NCBI RefSeq assembly: GCF_001583495.1
Contig: NZ_LQAQ01000063.1
Span: 62,001-126,000, forward strand
Source: Flammeovirga sp. SJP92
GTDB lineage: Bacteria > Bacteroidota > Bacteroidia > Cytophagales > Flammeovirgaceae
DNA: 64,000 nucleotides
Direction: 5' to 3'
Part shown: in pieces, positions 26,117 through 35,634 of the stretch
Position numbering within the stretch: the first letter of the stretch is position 1
How the letters are laid out: the number at the start of each line of letters is the position of its first letter
Translations under genes and position numbers: made by a program
The notes under the pieces: generated by a model
What the model was told of the DNA's origin: nothing
Databases searched by the model: none
What the model saw: only the letters and a program-made list of their open reading frames with translations

Positions 26117-28621
26117 ATGTCTCTATTTGAAGAAAAACATCAATTTGCAGAAATCATCCTTCCTGTACCTGTACCGAAGACGTTTTGCTACTTTATTTCC
26201 CCTGCTTGGGATTTAGAGGTAGTGGTAGGTCAGCGTGTACTGGTGGAATTTGGAAACCGTAAAGTCTATACGGGGATTATTGCAGAAATCCATCAGAAGA
26301 GACCTGAAGAATATGATCCGAAACCTATTCTTGAGTTGTTGGAAGATACTCCTTCTGTGACTCCTGATCAGATCAAACTATGGAAATGGGTGGCGGAGTA
26401 TTATATGTGTACGATTGGTGATGTAATGAATATTGCGTTGCCTTCTGGATTAAAATTGAGCAGTCAGTCTTTTATTCAGTTGCACCCTGATTTTTCTATC
26501 GACGATAATTTAGAAATGCTCACTGACCGTGAGTTTACTTTTCTGAAATTACTCGAAAAAGAACAAACCATTCCTTATACCAATGTTGCTTCTATTCTAG
26601 AGCTCAAAAATCCTTATAAAGCAGTAAAGGATTTAATTGCCAAGCAGGCGATTCTTTTAATAGAGAAAATCAAAGAGAAATATAAACCGAAGATGGAGAA
26701 AAGAATCCGTCTTCATCAAAGTTTAGTAGATAATACAGCCTTGTTGGATGGTGTTTTTGATATCATTGCCAAAAAAGCCAAACAAGAAGATGCGTTACTG
26801 AAATACCTATCTATGGTTCCTGTTTATGAGGACCCGATGACGAATTATCATGGTGTGAGTAAAAGTGAGTTTATTAAAGAGAATAAACCGCTTTCCGCTA
26901 GTTCGGTGGGTACAATGACCAAGAATGGTATTTTTGAAGAATTTGAAAGACAAGTTCCTCGCTTTGAATTAAGCATTGCCGATAAAATGATGCCTACTCC
27001 TGAACTTTCGGAAGCTCAAAATGAATGTCTTCAGAAAGTGGTGACGGGTCTGAATGAAAAAGGTACTTGTTTACTACATGGCGTTACCGGAAGTGGAAAA
27101 ACAGAAATCTATCTACAGCTCATTCAAAATGTCATTGAAAATGGTTCTCAGGCTTTATTTTTAATACCTGAAATTGCACTGACAAGTCAATTGGTACGCA
27201 GACTTAAAGTTTATTTTGGTGATGTTTTAGGTATTTATCATTCCAAATTTTCTGATAATGAAAGAGTAGAAACTTGGAAGGGTGTGCAAGAAGGAGACTA
27301 TCAAGTGATTGTGGGTACACGTGCTTCTTTATTTCTTCCTTTCTCTGATCTGGAATTAATTGTTGTGGATGAGGAACATGATTCTTCTTATAAAGCACAA
27401 GACAAGGCTCCAAGGTATCAAGGTAGAGATGTGGCATTGGTTTTAGCGCACTTGCATCATGCTAAAATAATTTTAGGATCAGCAACTCCATCTTTAGAAT
27501 CTTTTTACTTGGCGGTGAAAAAGAAATATGCTTATGCACCTTTGACGGAAAGATATGGTGGTGCTCAACTTCCTGAAGTGAAAATTGTCGACATCAAAAA
27601 AATGCGTAAACAACGCAAGATGAAAGATGAGTTTTCGGATGATTTACTACAAGCTGTGCATGAAACAACGGAAGAAGGTTATCAGGCTATTTTATTTCAA
27701 AATAGAAGAGGATATTCTCCTTATGTGAGTTGTGAAACATGTGGTTGGGTGCCCGAATGCCCAAGTTGTGCTGTGAATTTGACATATCATATTTATAAAA
27801 ATGAATTGAGATGTCACTACTGCGGTTATAAGGAACACGTACCAAAAACATGTGTCAATTGTGGTAGTACGCACCTTCAAACAGTGGGGGTTGGCACACA
27901 AAAAATTGAAGAAAGCTTAAAAACCTACCTGACGGACCTTCGAGTGGGAAGAATGGATTTAGATTCTACCCGAAGAAAGCATAGTTATGAGCAAATTCTT
28001 ACCGACTTTGAACAAGGTCATCTTGATGTTTTGGTAGGAACACAAATGATTACGAAAGGTTTGGATTTTGGCAATGTAAGAGTTGTGGGAATTTTAGATG
28101 CCGACCGTTTATTACATTTCCCTGATTTCAGAGCACACGAACGAGCTTTCCAATTATTAACCCAAGTGAGTGGTAGAGCCGGACGAAGGGGAAAAGAAGG
28201 TACTGTAATTCTTCAAACTACAACACCTGATGAAACCCTTTTTGCTAAAGTAGCAAGACACGATTATGCTAATTTCTATAGAAAAGAAATACAAGAACGT
28301 CAGCAATATCACTACCCTCCTTTCACTCGATTGATCCGACTTACGGTAAGAAGTGAAAAGCAAGATCTCACACGTGAATCAGCGGAATGGCTCGCACAAC
28401 GCTTGACACATTGGATTGGGGCTAACAGAATTTTGGGACCTCAAGAGCCTGTAATCAACAAAATCAGAAATTATTTTCTTTCAGAGATTCTCATCAAACT
28501 TGAGCGTGAGAATTATGACCTCAAAAAGGCAAAAAGTCTGATTCAACATGCTGTGAATAATCTTCGTGAGGAAAAACCTTTTAAGAGGGTTTGGGTGAGT
28601 ATTGATGTGGATCCTGCTTAA
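26117..28621 (+). CDS. priA: Primosomal protein N', replication restart helicase PriA
   Basis: 834 residues, near family length. N-terminal 3'-DNA-end binding domain (about 1-110); helicase lobe 1 with Walker A GVTGSGKTEIYL (about 323-334), GTRASLFLPF and DEEH box VVDEEHDSSYK (about 416-426); zinc-binding region with paired cysteines (CETCGWVPECPSC ... CHYCGY ... CVNCG, about 538-585); lobe 2 with GTQMITKGLDF and QVSGRAGRRGKEG; C-terminal domain. PriA reloads the replisome at stalled forks. Its last 4 bases overlap the end of the convergent regulator gene. Probably transcribed with tsaB. Confidence 0.95.
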   Translation: MSLFEEKHQFAEIILPVPVPKTFCYFISPAWDLEVVVGQRVLVEFGNRKVYTGIIAEIHQKRPEEYDPKPILELLEDTPSVTPDQIKLWKWVAEYYMCTIGDVMNIALPSGLKLSSQSFIQLHPDFSIDDNLEMLTDREFTFLKLLEKEQTIPYTNVASILELKNPYKAVKDLIAKQAILLIEKIKEKYKPKMEKRIRLHQSLVDNTALLDGVFDIIAKKAKQEDALLKYLSMVPVYEDPMTNYHGVSKSEFIKENKPLSASSVGTMTKNGIFEEFERQVPRFELSIADKMMPTPELSEAQNECLQKVVTGLNEKGTCLLHGVTGSGKTEIYLQLIQNVIENGSQALFLIPEIALTSQLVRRLKVYFGDVLGIYHSKFSDNERVETWKGVQEGDYQVIVGTRASLFLPFSDLELIVVDEEHDSSYKAQDKAPRYQGRDVALVLAHLHHAKIILGSATPSLESFYLAVKKKYAYAPLTERYGGAQLPEVKIVDIKKMRKQRKMKDEFSDDLLQAVHETTEEGYQAILFQNRRGYSPYVSCETCGWVPECPSCAVNLTYHIYKNELRCHYCGYKEHVPKTCVNCGSTHLQTVGVGTQKIEESLKTYLTDLRVGRMDLDSTRRKHSYEQILTDFEQGHLDVLVGTQMITKGLDFGNVRVVGILDADRLLHFPDFRAHERAFQLLTQVSGRAGRRGKEGTVILQTTTPDETLFAKVARHDYANFYRKEIQERQQYHYPPFTRLIRLTVRSEKQDLTRESAEWLAQRLTHWIGANRILGPQEPVINKIRNYFLSEILIKLERENYDLKKAKSLIQHAVNNLREEKPFKRVWVSIDVDPA

Positions 28622-31293
28622 AACTCTCTAATAAATTTATTCAAGTCTTCACCCTGCTCGAGGTTAATTTTCTTTCTTAATCTGTACCTGCTTGTATCCA
28701 AACTTCTAGGAGTGATATTCATCAAATTAGAAATCTCTCTATTGCTTAAATTAATGCGGATAAAAGAAAGAATCCTGATATCATTTGCTGTTAACTTAGG
28801 GTAGGCTTCTGTGATGTTTTTAATAAAATCCTGCTGTACCTCTGAGAATAAATTTGAAAATAAGACATCCTTTCTTTCTTGATTGATTTCTTCATCAATC
28901 ATTGCTGACCATTTATTGGATTCATTATTTCTCATCTTATCCAATGCCGTTTTTACCTTACTAAGGAATGCATCTTTTCTATTAATGATTTCCATATATT
29001 GAAGCAATTGTTCCTGTTTTAATTCCAGCAGTTCTTTGGCGTTTTCCTGTTCCAAGTTTTCTTTTTGTACTTGTAGTTTTTTCTCGTTGAAATATTTATT
29101 AATTCTGAAAAGAATAAAATTAATTAAGATCAGAATTATTGTAGCTGGCAGAATAATCCAAGCAGTATGGTACCAAACATCTTCAATATCAAAAGTTAGT
29201 ATTGTTTCATTGATTTTACCCTCATTTATTCTATTTTGAACCTCCAATTTATATTCACCTCCTGATAAATTGGATAAAATCACTCCTTCATTCCATATTC
29301 CCCATGAAGACCATTCATCATTACCTGATAACTTATATCTATACTTTACAATATCTGAGGTGTATTTATCTGTAAATAACTTAATTTTTAAATTGTTCTC
29401 TTCTGCTGAAAAAGTAAGTTCTTTAGTATTAAAAGGATAAGAACGTTTACTGTTTTCATTCCCTACAACCTCCACACTTGAAATAACAGGTACGTCATTA
29501 CGTTCAAACTGTACTTGATTTTTCATATTGAAATAAGTAATACCCCTGTCAGTAGTTATTCTTAATGTATTGTTCTGGATATCTAGAAAATTATTTTCAC
29601 GGTTTAAATCTTTCCCTATTGATTTTAATAAAGTCTGATACGAATGTATATTCCCATCAGACAATTGTTGCATCAGTCTTACTTCACCATCTTGCACGTA
29701 GGCAATCACACTACCATTAGCATTTTGTACCAATACTTCAATATGAGATGCATCGATATCTTTCAGAAGATTATTTTTACTGTTTACAAACTGTTTTTCC
29801 TTATACTTTTTGATTTTTTCACCGTCAGAAAAAATAATTCCATTATGCGTATCATACGCTTTTTTGATACCATAACACACTTTTTTTTCCATGGAAAAAT
29901 CAGGGGTCATCTTCAACTGAACAACATCAGAATCTGTTATATTTACCCAAACACAATTATTTATGGTATCATTAATCAACTTAGCGTCACCCCATAAATC
30001 TACATTATTGACATAAAAATATTGTTCTTTGATTTTAATAAAGTTCTGTAACCCATTATAAGTAGAAACAAGGTAGCGATCTGTATTACCGTATTGCACA
30101 ATATCAATAACACCAGTATGATCCAATATCGTTTTATACTTTTGTCCATCAAAAATATAAAGGCCAGAATGATGACAGATAAATAACTCTTCATTTATTT
30201 TTTTGAGATTCCAGATCTGACCTAAAAGACTTTCATCCAACTCAAATCCTTTATACGTTTTAGAGATAAACAGACCTTTGTTTGTGGCAAGGTATACTTT
30301 GTCTTTATAGTCAACGACTGAAAAAGTAGCTGCACCTGTAAAGGGCTTTGAGATTGCACTTTGCAGTTCCACTTTGGCTATTCCATAATCTAGTCCTAAC
30401 CAGACATTTCCCATTTTATCTCTTTTCATAGATAAAATGGTATCATCCAATAATCCATCTGAAGTATTTACATCATTGATGATCTGATTCGAATTATCTA
30501 ACATTACAAATCCTTCAGTTACCGTACCAATACAGTAATAATCATTATTATAAGAAGTCGCAGTAAAGAGTGTTTTTCCCTTAAGGGTTGATGGTAATTT
30601 GATTTCTGTCAGTTCGTTTTCATCGTATTTATAGAGCTGTCCATTATAAAGTAAAATATAAAGGTCTGTACCTCTTTGAAATAATTGTCTTACTTCTTTA
30701 TAATAAAGTTCTGGAAATTCATGCTTCACATTTAATGTATTATTGAAGATATAACCAATTTTACCCGTTTTTAGTATAGTCCAGACTTGCCCTCTCCACT
30801 TTGTAATTGTATTGATTCCTTTAAAATATTCAAGCGTATTGGTAGTTTTGTTTTCTAAATTATAAATTACAAATTTGTCTTCCTGCTGAAAAATAATATT
30901 CTCCCCATCAGACTCAATATTCCACACATGTCGGTGATCCAAAACTCCCAGGCTATGGAAATTTAAAACTCCTTCTTCTTTAATAAAATATCCGAATTCT
31001 TTACCACCTACCCAAAGTGTATCACCTATTGCTTTAAGAGACCTTACTGGACTTTTGGAAGGCAAAGGAAACAAAGACCATTGGCCATGGTTGTAAGATA
31101 ATAAGCCATCAGTATTTCCAAAATAAACAATATCATTTTGATCAATATCAATTGCCCAATTTTGTCTACCTGCTTGATAATCTGCTTTTTCAAAACTGAT
31201 AACATTGGGAGTGGAAACCTGTCCCGAAACCCATAAAGTGGAGCACAAGAAAAAGGTGAAAAACAATAATAATTTATTATTCGATACGTGCAT
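28618..31293 (-). CDS. Membrane-bound Y_Y_Y-domain transcriptional regulator with LuxR-type HTH
   Basis: 891 residues. Signal peptide (1-24); an extracytoplasmic beta-propeller made of repeats like those of two-component-regulator propellers (about 30-580, e.g. NDIVYFGNTDGLLSY, MGNVWLGLDYGIAK); Y_Y_Y domain (about 615-700, YRYKLSGNDEWSSW); one membrane helix (about 709-729); coiled coil (about 735-790); C-terminal HTH of LuxR fold (about 835-885, LTANDIRILSFIRINLSNREISNLM). There is no histidine kinase or receiver, so this is a one-component membrane regulator as seen with Bacteroidota carbohydrate loci. It lies downstream of GH3 in the same orientation and is the likely sensor for glucan oligosaccharides; that role is inferred from context. 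Confidence 0.85.
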   Translation of the reverse strand: MHVSNNKLLLFFTFFLCSTLWVSGQVSTPNVISFEKADYQAGRQNWAIDIDQNDIVYFGNTDGLLSYNHGQWSLFPLPSKSPVRSLKAIGDTLWVGGKEFGYFIKEEGVLNFHSLGVLDHRHVWNIESDGENIIFQQEDKFVIYNLENKTTNTLEYFKGINTITKWRGQVWTILKTGKIGYIFNNTLNVKHEFPELYYKEVRQLFQRGTDLYILLYNGQLYKYDENELTEIKLPSTLKGKTLFTATSYNNDYYCIGTVTEGFVMLDNSNQIINDVNTSDGLLDDTILSMKRDKMGNVWLGLDYGIAKVELQSAISKPFTGAATFSVVDYKDKVYLATNKGLFISKTYKGFELDESLLGQIWNLKKINEELFICHHSGLYIFDGQKYKTILDHTGVIDIVQYGNTDRYLVSTYNGLQNFIKIKEQYFYVNNVDLWGDAKLINDTINNCVWVNITDSDVVQLKMTPDFSMEKKVCYGIKKAYDTHNGIIFSDGEKIKKYKEKQFVNSKNNLLKDIDASHIEVLVQNANGSVIAYVQDGEVRLMQQLSDGNIHSYQTLLKSIGKDLNRENNFLDIQNNTLRITTDRGITYFNMKNQVQFERNDVPVISSVEVVGNENSKRSYPFNTKELTFSAEENNLKIKLFTDKYTSDIVKYRYKLSGNDEWSSWGIWNEGVILSNLSGGEYKLEVQNRINEGKINETILTFDIEDVWYHTAWIILPATIILILINFILFRINKYFNEKKLQVQKENLEQENAKELLELKQEQLLQYMEIINRKDAFLSKVKTALDKMRNNESNKWSAMIDEEINQERKDVLFSNLFSEVQQDFIKNITEAYPKLTANDIRILSFIRINLSNREISNLMNITPRSLDTSRYRLRKKINLEQGEDLNKFIREF

Positions 31294-31531
31294 TAATTTA
31301 GTAAAAAATCTATTTAAAAAGTTGCCGTAATTGGCTTATTTCATCTCAACAAATTAATAGTAAAACGAAAGTTATCATTTTATTATTAAGTAATAAGAAA
31401 ACACTATGCTGTCTTACTAATTAGGCTATTTTAAGTAACAATTTCAATATTTCCAAATCAACTATCAATAAGAAGATGAATACTCTGATAACACTGAATA
31501 CTCACCTTCTCTTTGACTTATCTAAACTATT

Positions 31532-33895
31532 TTATTGATACTTTTTCATCTCACTTACCTTAAACATTTCAAACTGATCAGCAATCATCAATTTAAAATC
31601 TCCTTTTTCTACCGTTTTCTTCAAATCTGCCCCAACAAAAGCAAGTTCATCAGCTCTTAGTTTAAAATTAACTACTTTTGATTCTCCAGGCTTTAAGTTG
31701 ATTTTTTTAAACTTTCTCAAACGTTTATTATCTGGAGTTATAGAAGCATAAAGGTCTTTTACATAAAGCTGAACTACCTCTTTTCCTTCAACATCACCCG
31801 TGTTTTTTACTTTCACCTGAACATTAACACTTTCATCTGGATCGATCTCTTTTTTAGAAAGTAATAATTCAGAATACTCGAAAGTAGTATAACTTAAACC
31901 AAACCCAAATGGAAATTGGAAAGGTAAAGAAGAATTGTAATCGTACATACCTTGCATTTTTTCTTGTGCTTCAGAAGGCTTATGGTCATAAGTTCCCAAT
32001 GCATTAGGGTACATAGGATAAGAGTAAGGTAATTTTCCACTCGGGTTGTTTTCTCCTATTAGAATACTTGCTAAAGCATCGCCTCCAAAATTACCAGGTA
32101 GATAAGTTTGAACAATAGCATTCATTTTCATATTAAACTGAGAGATCAACCTAGGACGTCCTTCATTTAGTATTAAAATTACAGGTTTTCCTGTTGCAGC
32201 CATCGCTTCTGCTAATGCTCTCTGGTTTTGAGAAATATACAGGTCATGCAAATTCCCTACTGATTCTGTATATGAATTTTCACCTAAGCAAAGAAGAATT
32301 ACATCATTTGACTTTGCTGCATCAACAGCTGCTTCTATATCAATATTCATTTCTTCAAAATATTGACCATAATGATTGTATTCTACACCTGCCACAAAAG
32401 TGACTTTATCATGTCCAAATTTGTTTTTTACTGCGTCAAATATGGTATTATAACCCTGAGCAAATTGCTCTACCTTTTCACCCTGCCAAGAGTAAGTCCA
32501 ACCTCCATTCAATGTACGCATAGAGTTTGCATTGGGACCTGTCACTAAAATTTTCGCTCCTCTTTTCAATGGCAGTAAGTCTTCTTCATTTTTCAATAAA
32601 GTGATGGATTCTACAGCCGCATCATACGCTACTTTTTCATGATCTTTACTTCCAAAATCAGGGTACTCTTCCACTTTTGGATATGGTGTCTCAAATAAAC
32701 CTAGATTGATTTTCAACTTAAGTATACGTTGTACTGCATCATCAATTCTATTAATTGACACTTCCCCTTCATTGACTAGATCAATCAAGTGAGTTGTAAA
32801 ATTGAAATCATAAGGAATCATAGACATATCAATACCTGCATTAATTGCTTTTTTTACAGCTTCTTTGTGAGTATCAGCAATTTTATCACGGTTATGTAAG
32901 TTCTGAATATCAGCCCAGTCCGTTACCACTACCCCTTTGAAACCTAATTCACTACGAAGCAACGTAGTCAATAAATTAAAATCAGCGTGAGCAGGTGTAC
33001 CATTAATGATTCCTGAATTGATCATTATGGTTTGTGCTCCTGCATCAATTGCAGCTTTGTAAGAAGGTAAATAATGTTCTCTCAATTCTATCTCAGGTAA
33101 ATAAGAAGGAGTTCTATCTTTTCCTGACTTTTCAGATCCATACCCTACAAAATGCTTAATACATGATGCTACTTTATTAGGGTTACTTAAGTCATTATTT
33201 ACACCTTCATAGCCATTAATTGCTGCTACTCCCATTTGAGAAGTGAGATAAACATCTTCACCATAGGTTTCCCATAAACGTGGCCAAGTCGAACTTCTGC
33301 CCATGTCCAATACTGGAGAAAAATTCCAAGGAATTGAGCTTGCTCTAGTTTCATAGGCAGTGATTTCCGCTCCTCTCTGAACCAGTTCAGGGTTCCAAGT
33401 TGCTGCCATTCCTATTTGCTGTGGAAAAAACGTTGCTCCTTCTGTATAAGTAGTTCCATGAATGGCATCTACACCATACAAAACAGGTATTCCTATTTCT
33501 TTTAATGAGACCTGCTGAATTTGTTTGATGACCTCATTCCATTTTTCTCTTGATCTTGCTCTATTGTTTGCAGTGTTTAAAACAGAACCAATTTTATACT
33601 TTACAATCGCTTCTTCTAATTTCTTTTGGTCCAGCGTTATTGGCTCATCACTGACATATACATTTTCACCTTTTGTAATCACATCTAACGTGATTTGGGC
33701 CATCTGCCCAACTTTTTCTTCAAGTGTTAATTTCTGAAGGATTTTTTCTGCCTTTTTATCTACAGATATTCTACTATTAATTATTTCTGAGATAGCTTTT
33801 TCCTTCCTTTCTTCTTCTGATTTAAAAGATGTCACACTCCAGAAACAACATATAATTAAGATGCTAATAAAGGGAAGTTTCAGTTTTTTCATCAT
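31532..33895 (-). CDS. Glycoside hydrolase family 3 beta-glucosidase
   Basis: 787 residues. Signal peptide (about 1-24) without a clear lipobox, so probably periplasmic. The GH3 N-terminal TIM barrel (about 55-395) has VDAIHGTTYTEGATFFPQQIG, SPVLDMGRSSTWPRLWETYGED, KHFVGYG and GVVVTDWADI (about residues 322-331), whose Asp is the expected nucleophile. The GH3 C-terminal alpha/beta sandwich (about 425-640) and a fibronectin-III-like domain (about 690-770, VQVKVKNTGDVEGKEVVQLYV) follow. Architecture matches BglX. In this locus it would release glucose from short beta-1,3-gluco-oligosaccharides after import; linkage preference is inferred. 81 bp downstream of susD. ATG at 33895 and 33892 are adjacent; either may be used. 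Confidence 0.92.
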   Translation of the reverse strand: MMKKLKLPFISILIICCFWSVTSFKSEEERKEKAISEIINSRISVDKKAEKILQKLTLEEKVGQMAQITLDVITKGENVYVSDEPITLDQKKLEEAIVKYKIGSVLNTANNRARSREKWNEVIKQIQQVSLKEIGIPVLYGVDAIHGTTYTEGATFFPQQIGMAATWNPELVQRGAEITAYETRASSIPWNFSPVLDMGRSSTWPRLWETYGEDVYLTSQMGVAAINGYEGVNNDLSNPNKVASCIKHFVGYGSEKSGKDRTPSYLPEIELREHYLPSYKAAIDAGAQTIMINSGIINGTPAHADFNLLTTLLRSELGFKGVVVTDWADIQNLHNRDKIADTHKEAVKKAINAGIDMSMIPYDFNFTTHLIDLVNEGEVSINRIDDAVQRILKLKINLGLFETPYPKVEEYPDFGSKDHEKVAYDAAVESITLLKNEEDLLPLKRGAKILVTGPNANSMRTLNGGWTYSWQGEKVEQFAQGYNTIFDAVKNKFGHDKVTFVAGVEYNHYGQYFEEMNIDIEAAVDAAKSNDVILLCLGENSYTESVGNLHDLYISQNQRALAEAMAATGKPVILILNEGRPRLISQFNMKMNAIVQTYLPGNFGGDALASILIGENNPSGKLPYSYPMYPNALGTYDHKPSEAQEKMQGMYDYNSSLPFQFPFGFGLSYTTFEYSELLLSKKEIDPDESVNVQVKVKNTGDVEGKEVVQLYVKDLYASITPDNKRLRKFKKINLKPGESKVVNFKLRADELAFVGADLKKTVEKGDFKLMIADQFEMFKVSEMKKYQ

Positions 33896-33976
33896 GATAA
33901 TTCTATTCTATTAAATTGGAAAAGTAATTCTGAACCAAAAGGACAGAATTACTTTTAAACCAACTATTCCGATGTA

Positions 33977-35623
33977 TTAATTATATCCTTCATTTTGTTT
34001 TAGAGCTGAATGCAAGTCCAGTTCATATTGAGGAATTGGTAGGAAGCCTTTTTTAGATAGATCAAATGTCACTTCAAAAATGGATGGATCGCCATTTTGA
34101 GAAACATCACCTGTAAAATTATATCCTGCTTTATTGATATACTTTTCATCCGTATCTGTAGGAGGGACCAATTGATAATTTGAAACTGTCAATTCTTTAT
34201 CTGCTTCCGCTAAACCTCTTCTTAAAACATCAAAGTAACGATGTCCTTCAAAGGCCAATTCCACTCGACGTTCATGCTGAATATCTTCTAGAGTAACACT
34301 TGAAAGAGAACCTAAGCCCGCTCTTTCTCTGATGATATTTACATATTCTGTTGCCTTACCATTGTTGGTATCAACATATAATTCTGCTGCTAACAAATAA
34401 ATGTCTGCAAGACGTAGATAATGATAATTCTGCCCCCAGTTCAAAGGTGTCTCTGCACTTGCTTTATTCCAGAAGTGAGTAGTGTACTTGTTAGAATGCA
34501 TAGATGTGAACTGGTAATTCATTTCATAAGTTTTACCTGTAAGATCAATTAAATCTTTAGCGTAAACAATGGTAGCAGGCTTTCTTATATCTCCTTCTTC
34601 AAACTGTGCTTCTAGTTCTCTTGAGGGAGCAAACAATCCCCACCCAGGAGCCAAGCGGTTACTTGAATGTTCTCTAGGCCCAGACATTTGACAATAAATA
34701 CTTCCAAATGACCAGTCTCCCCAGTGGCCCGAACCTGTATTTACGAAAGTGATTTCGAAGATGGCCTCTTTTGAAAAATTGCCATTCTCATTAAATAAAT
34801 CAGCATAATTTTCTTCCAACTTATAGTTACCACTATTGATAATTTGTTCTGCGTAATCAATGATAGCTTCTTTTGTAATAGGATTACTCCCTGCCACAGG
34901 TAAACTTTGCTGATTATAATATCCAGTGTAAAACATATATACCTTTACCAATTCGGCCATTGCGGCGTATTTAGTAAGTTGCCCATCAAATTCAGGTTCT
35001 ACTTTATCAGTCATAAATGCAATGCCTGTCAAAATATCTTTTGAAATTTGAGCATATACCTCTTTAGGGTCTGCTTGTGTAATGGAAGTCCATGAATCAC
35101 CTTCAAGAGGCTCAAGAATCAATGGAATATTTTCGAAATAACGTACTAATTCAAAATAAAAATGTGCACGTAGAAAAGTTGCTTCCCCTCGGATAGTCTG
35201 CTTCAGATTGCCATCTTTAGCAACGAAATTAATCTGATCATAATTGGCAAGCAAAGTATTGGCTCTCTGAATCGCTCCATAACATTTACTCCATGCAGCC
35301 AAAGCAGTTGATGAATTTGTAAATGCCTTAAAATTGCTCATTCGTTGTAAAGTAAGCATATCATTACCATCTGGGGACCCTCCAATATGAGCATCATCTC
35401 CTAATGCTGCTTCCATAATTGGGTTACTGTTTGGAACAGTATTATTATAATCTGATCTCAATTTTTCATATACTCCAAACAGGGCTTGCTGTGCTTCTTT
35501 TGAAGTAGAAAAATAAGTTCCCGCCGTTTGTGATTGCGTTGGATTTACATCCAAGACACTGTGACATGAAGTTACCGACATTACTGTTGCTACACCGGCA
35601 ATTAATATATTTTTAAGTCTCAT
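33977..35623 (-). CDS. SusD/RagB-family outer-membrane glycan-binding lipoprotein
   Basis: 548 residues. Lipoprotein signal (VTSC near residue 20) then the SusD-typical start HSVLDVNPTQSQTAGTYFST. The N-terminal TPR-rich half includes ALFGVYEKLRSDY, IRGEATFLRAHFYFELVRYFE and AKVYMFYTGYY-like helices. The C-terminal half ends with NWGQNYHYLRLADIYLLAAELY, the ERAGL and HERRVELAFEGHRYFDVLRRG motifs and a final FLPIPQYELD. These are diagnostic for SusD. It caps the adjacent SusC barrel (11-bp gap) and captures glycan at the surface. Predicted ligand beta-1,3-glucan from the linked GH16/GH128 enzymes. Confidence 0.93.
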   Translation of the reverse strand: MRLKNILIAGVATVMSVTSCHSVLDVNPTQSQTAGTYFSTSKEAQQALFGVYEKLRSDYNNTVPNSNPIMEAALGDDAHIGGSPDGNDMLTLQRMSNFKAFTNSSTALAAWSKCYGAIQRANTLLANYDQINFVAKDGNLKQTIRGEATFLRAHFYFELVRYFENIPLILEPLEGDSWTSITQADPKEVYAQISKDILTGIAFMTDKVEPEFDGQLTKYAAMAELVKVYMFYTGYYNQQSLPVAGSNPITKEAIIDYAEQIINSGNYKLEENYADLFNENGNFSKEAIFEITFVNTGSGHWGDWSFGSIYCQMSGPREHSSNRLAPGWGLFAPSRELEAQFEEGDIRKPATIVYAKDLIDLTGKTYEMNYQFTSMHSNKYTTHFWNKASAETPLNWGQNYHYLRLADIYLLAAELYVDTNNGKATEYVNIIRERAGLGSLSSVTLEDIQHERRVELAFEGHRYFDVLRRGLAEADKELTVSNYQLVPPTDTDEKYINKAGYNFTGDVSQNGDPSIFEVTFDLSKKGFLPIPQYELDLHSALKQNEGYN

Positions 35624-35634
35624 GATTCGATTTG

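Noticed and set aside
31469-31512. Imperfect inverted repeat between GH3 and the regulator as terminator
   Set aside because: Only a 9-base arm with a mismatch and a long loop; the region is better described by a direct repeat GAATACTC. No T run after it.
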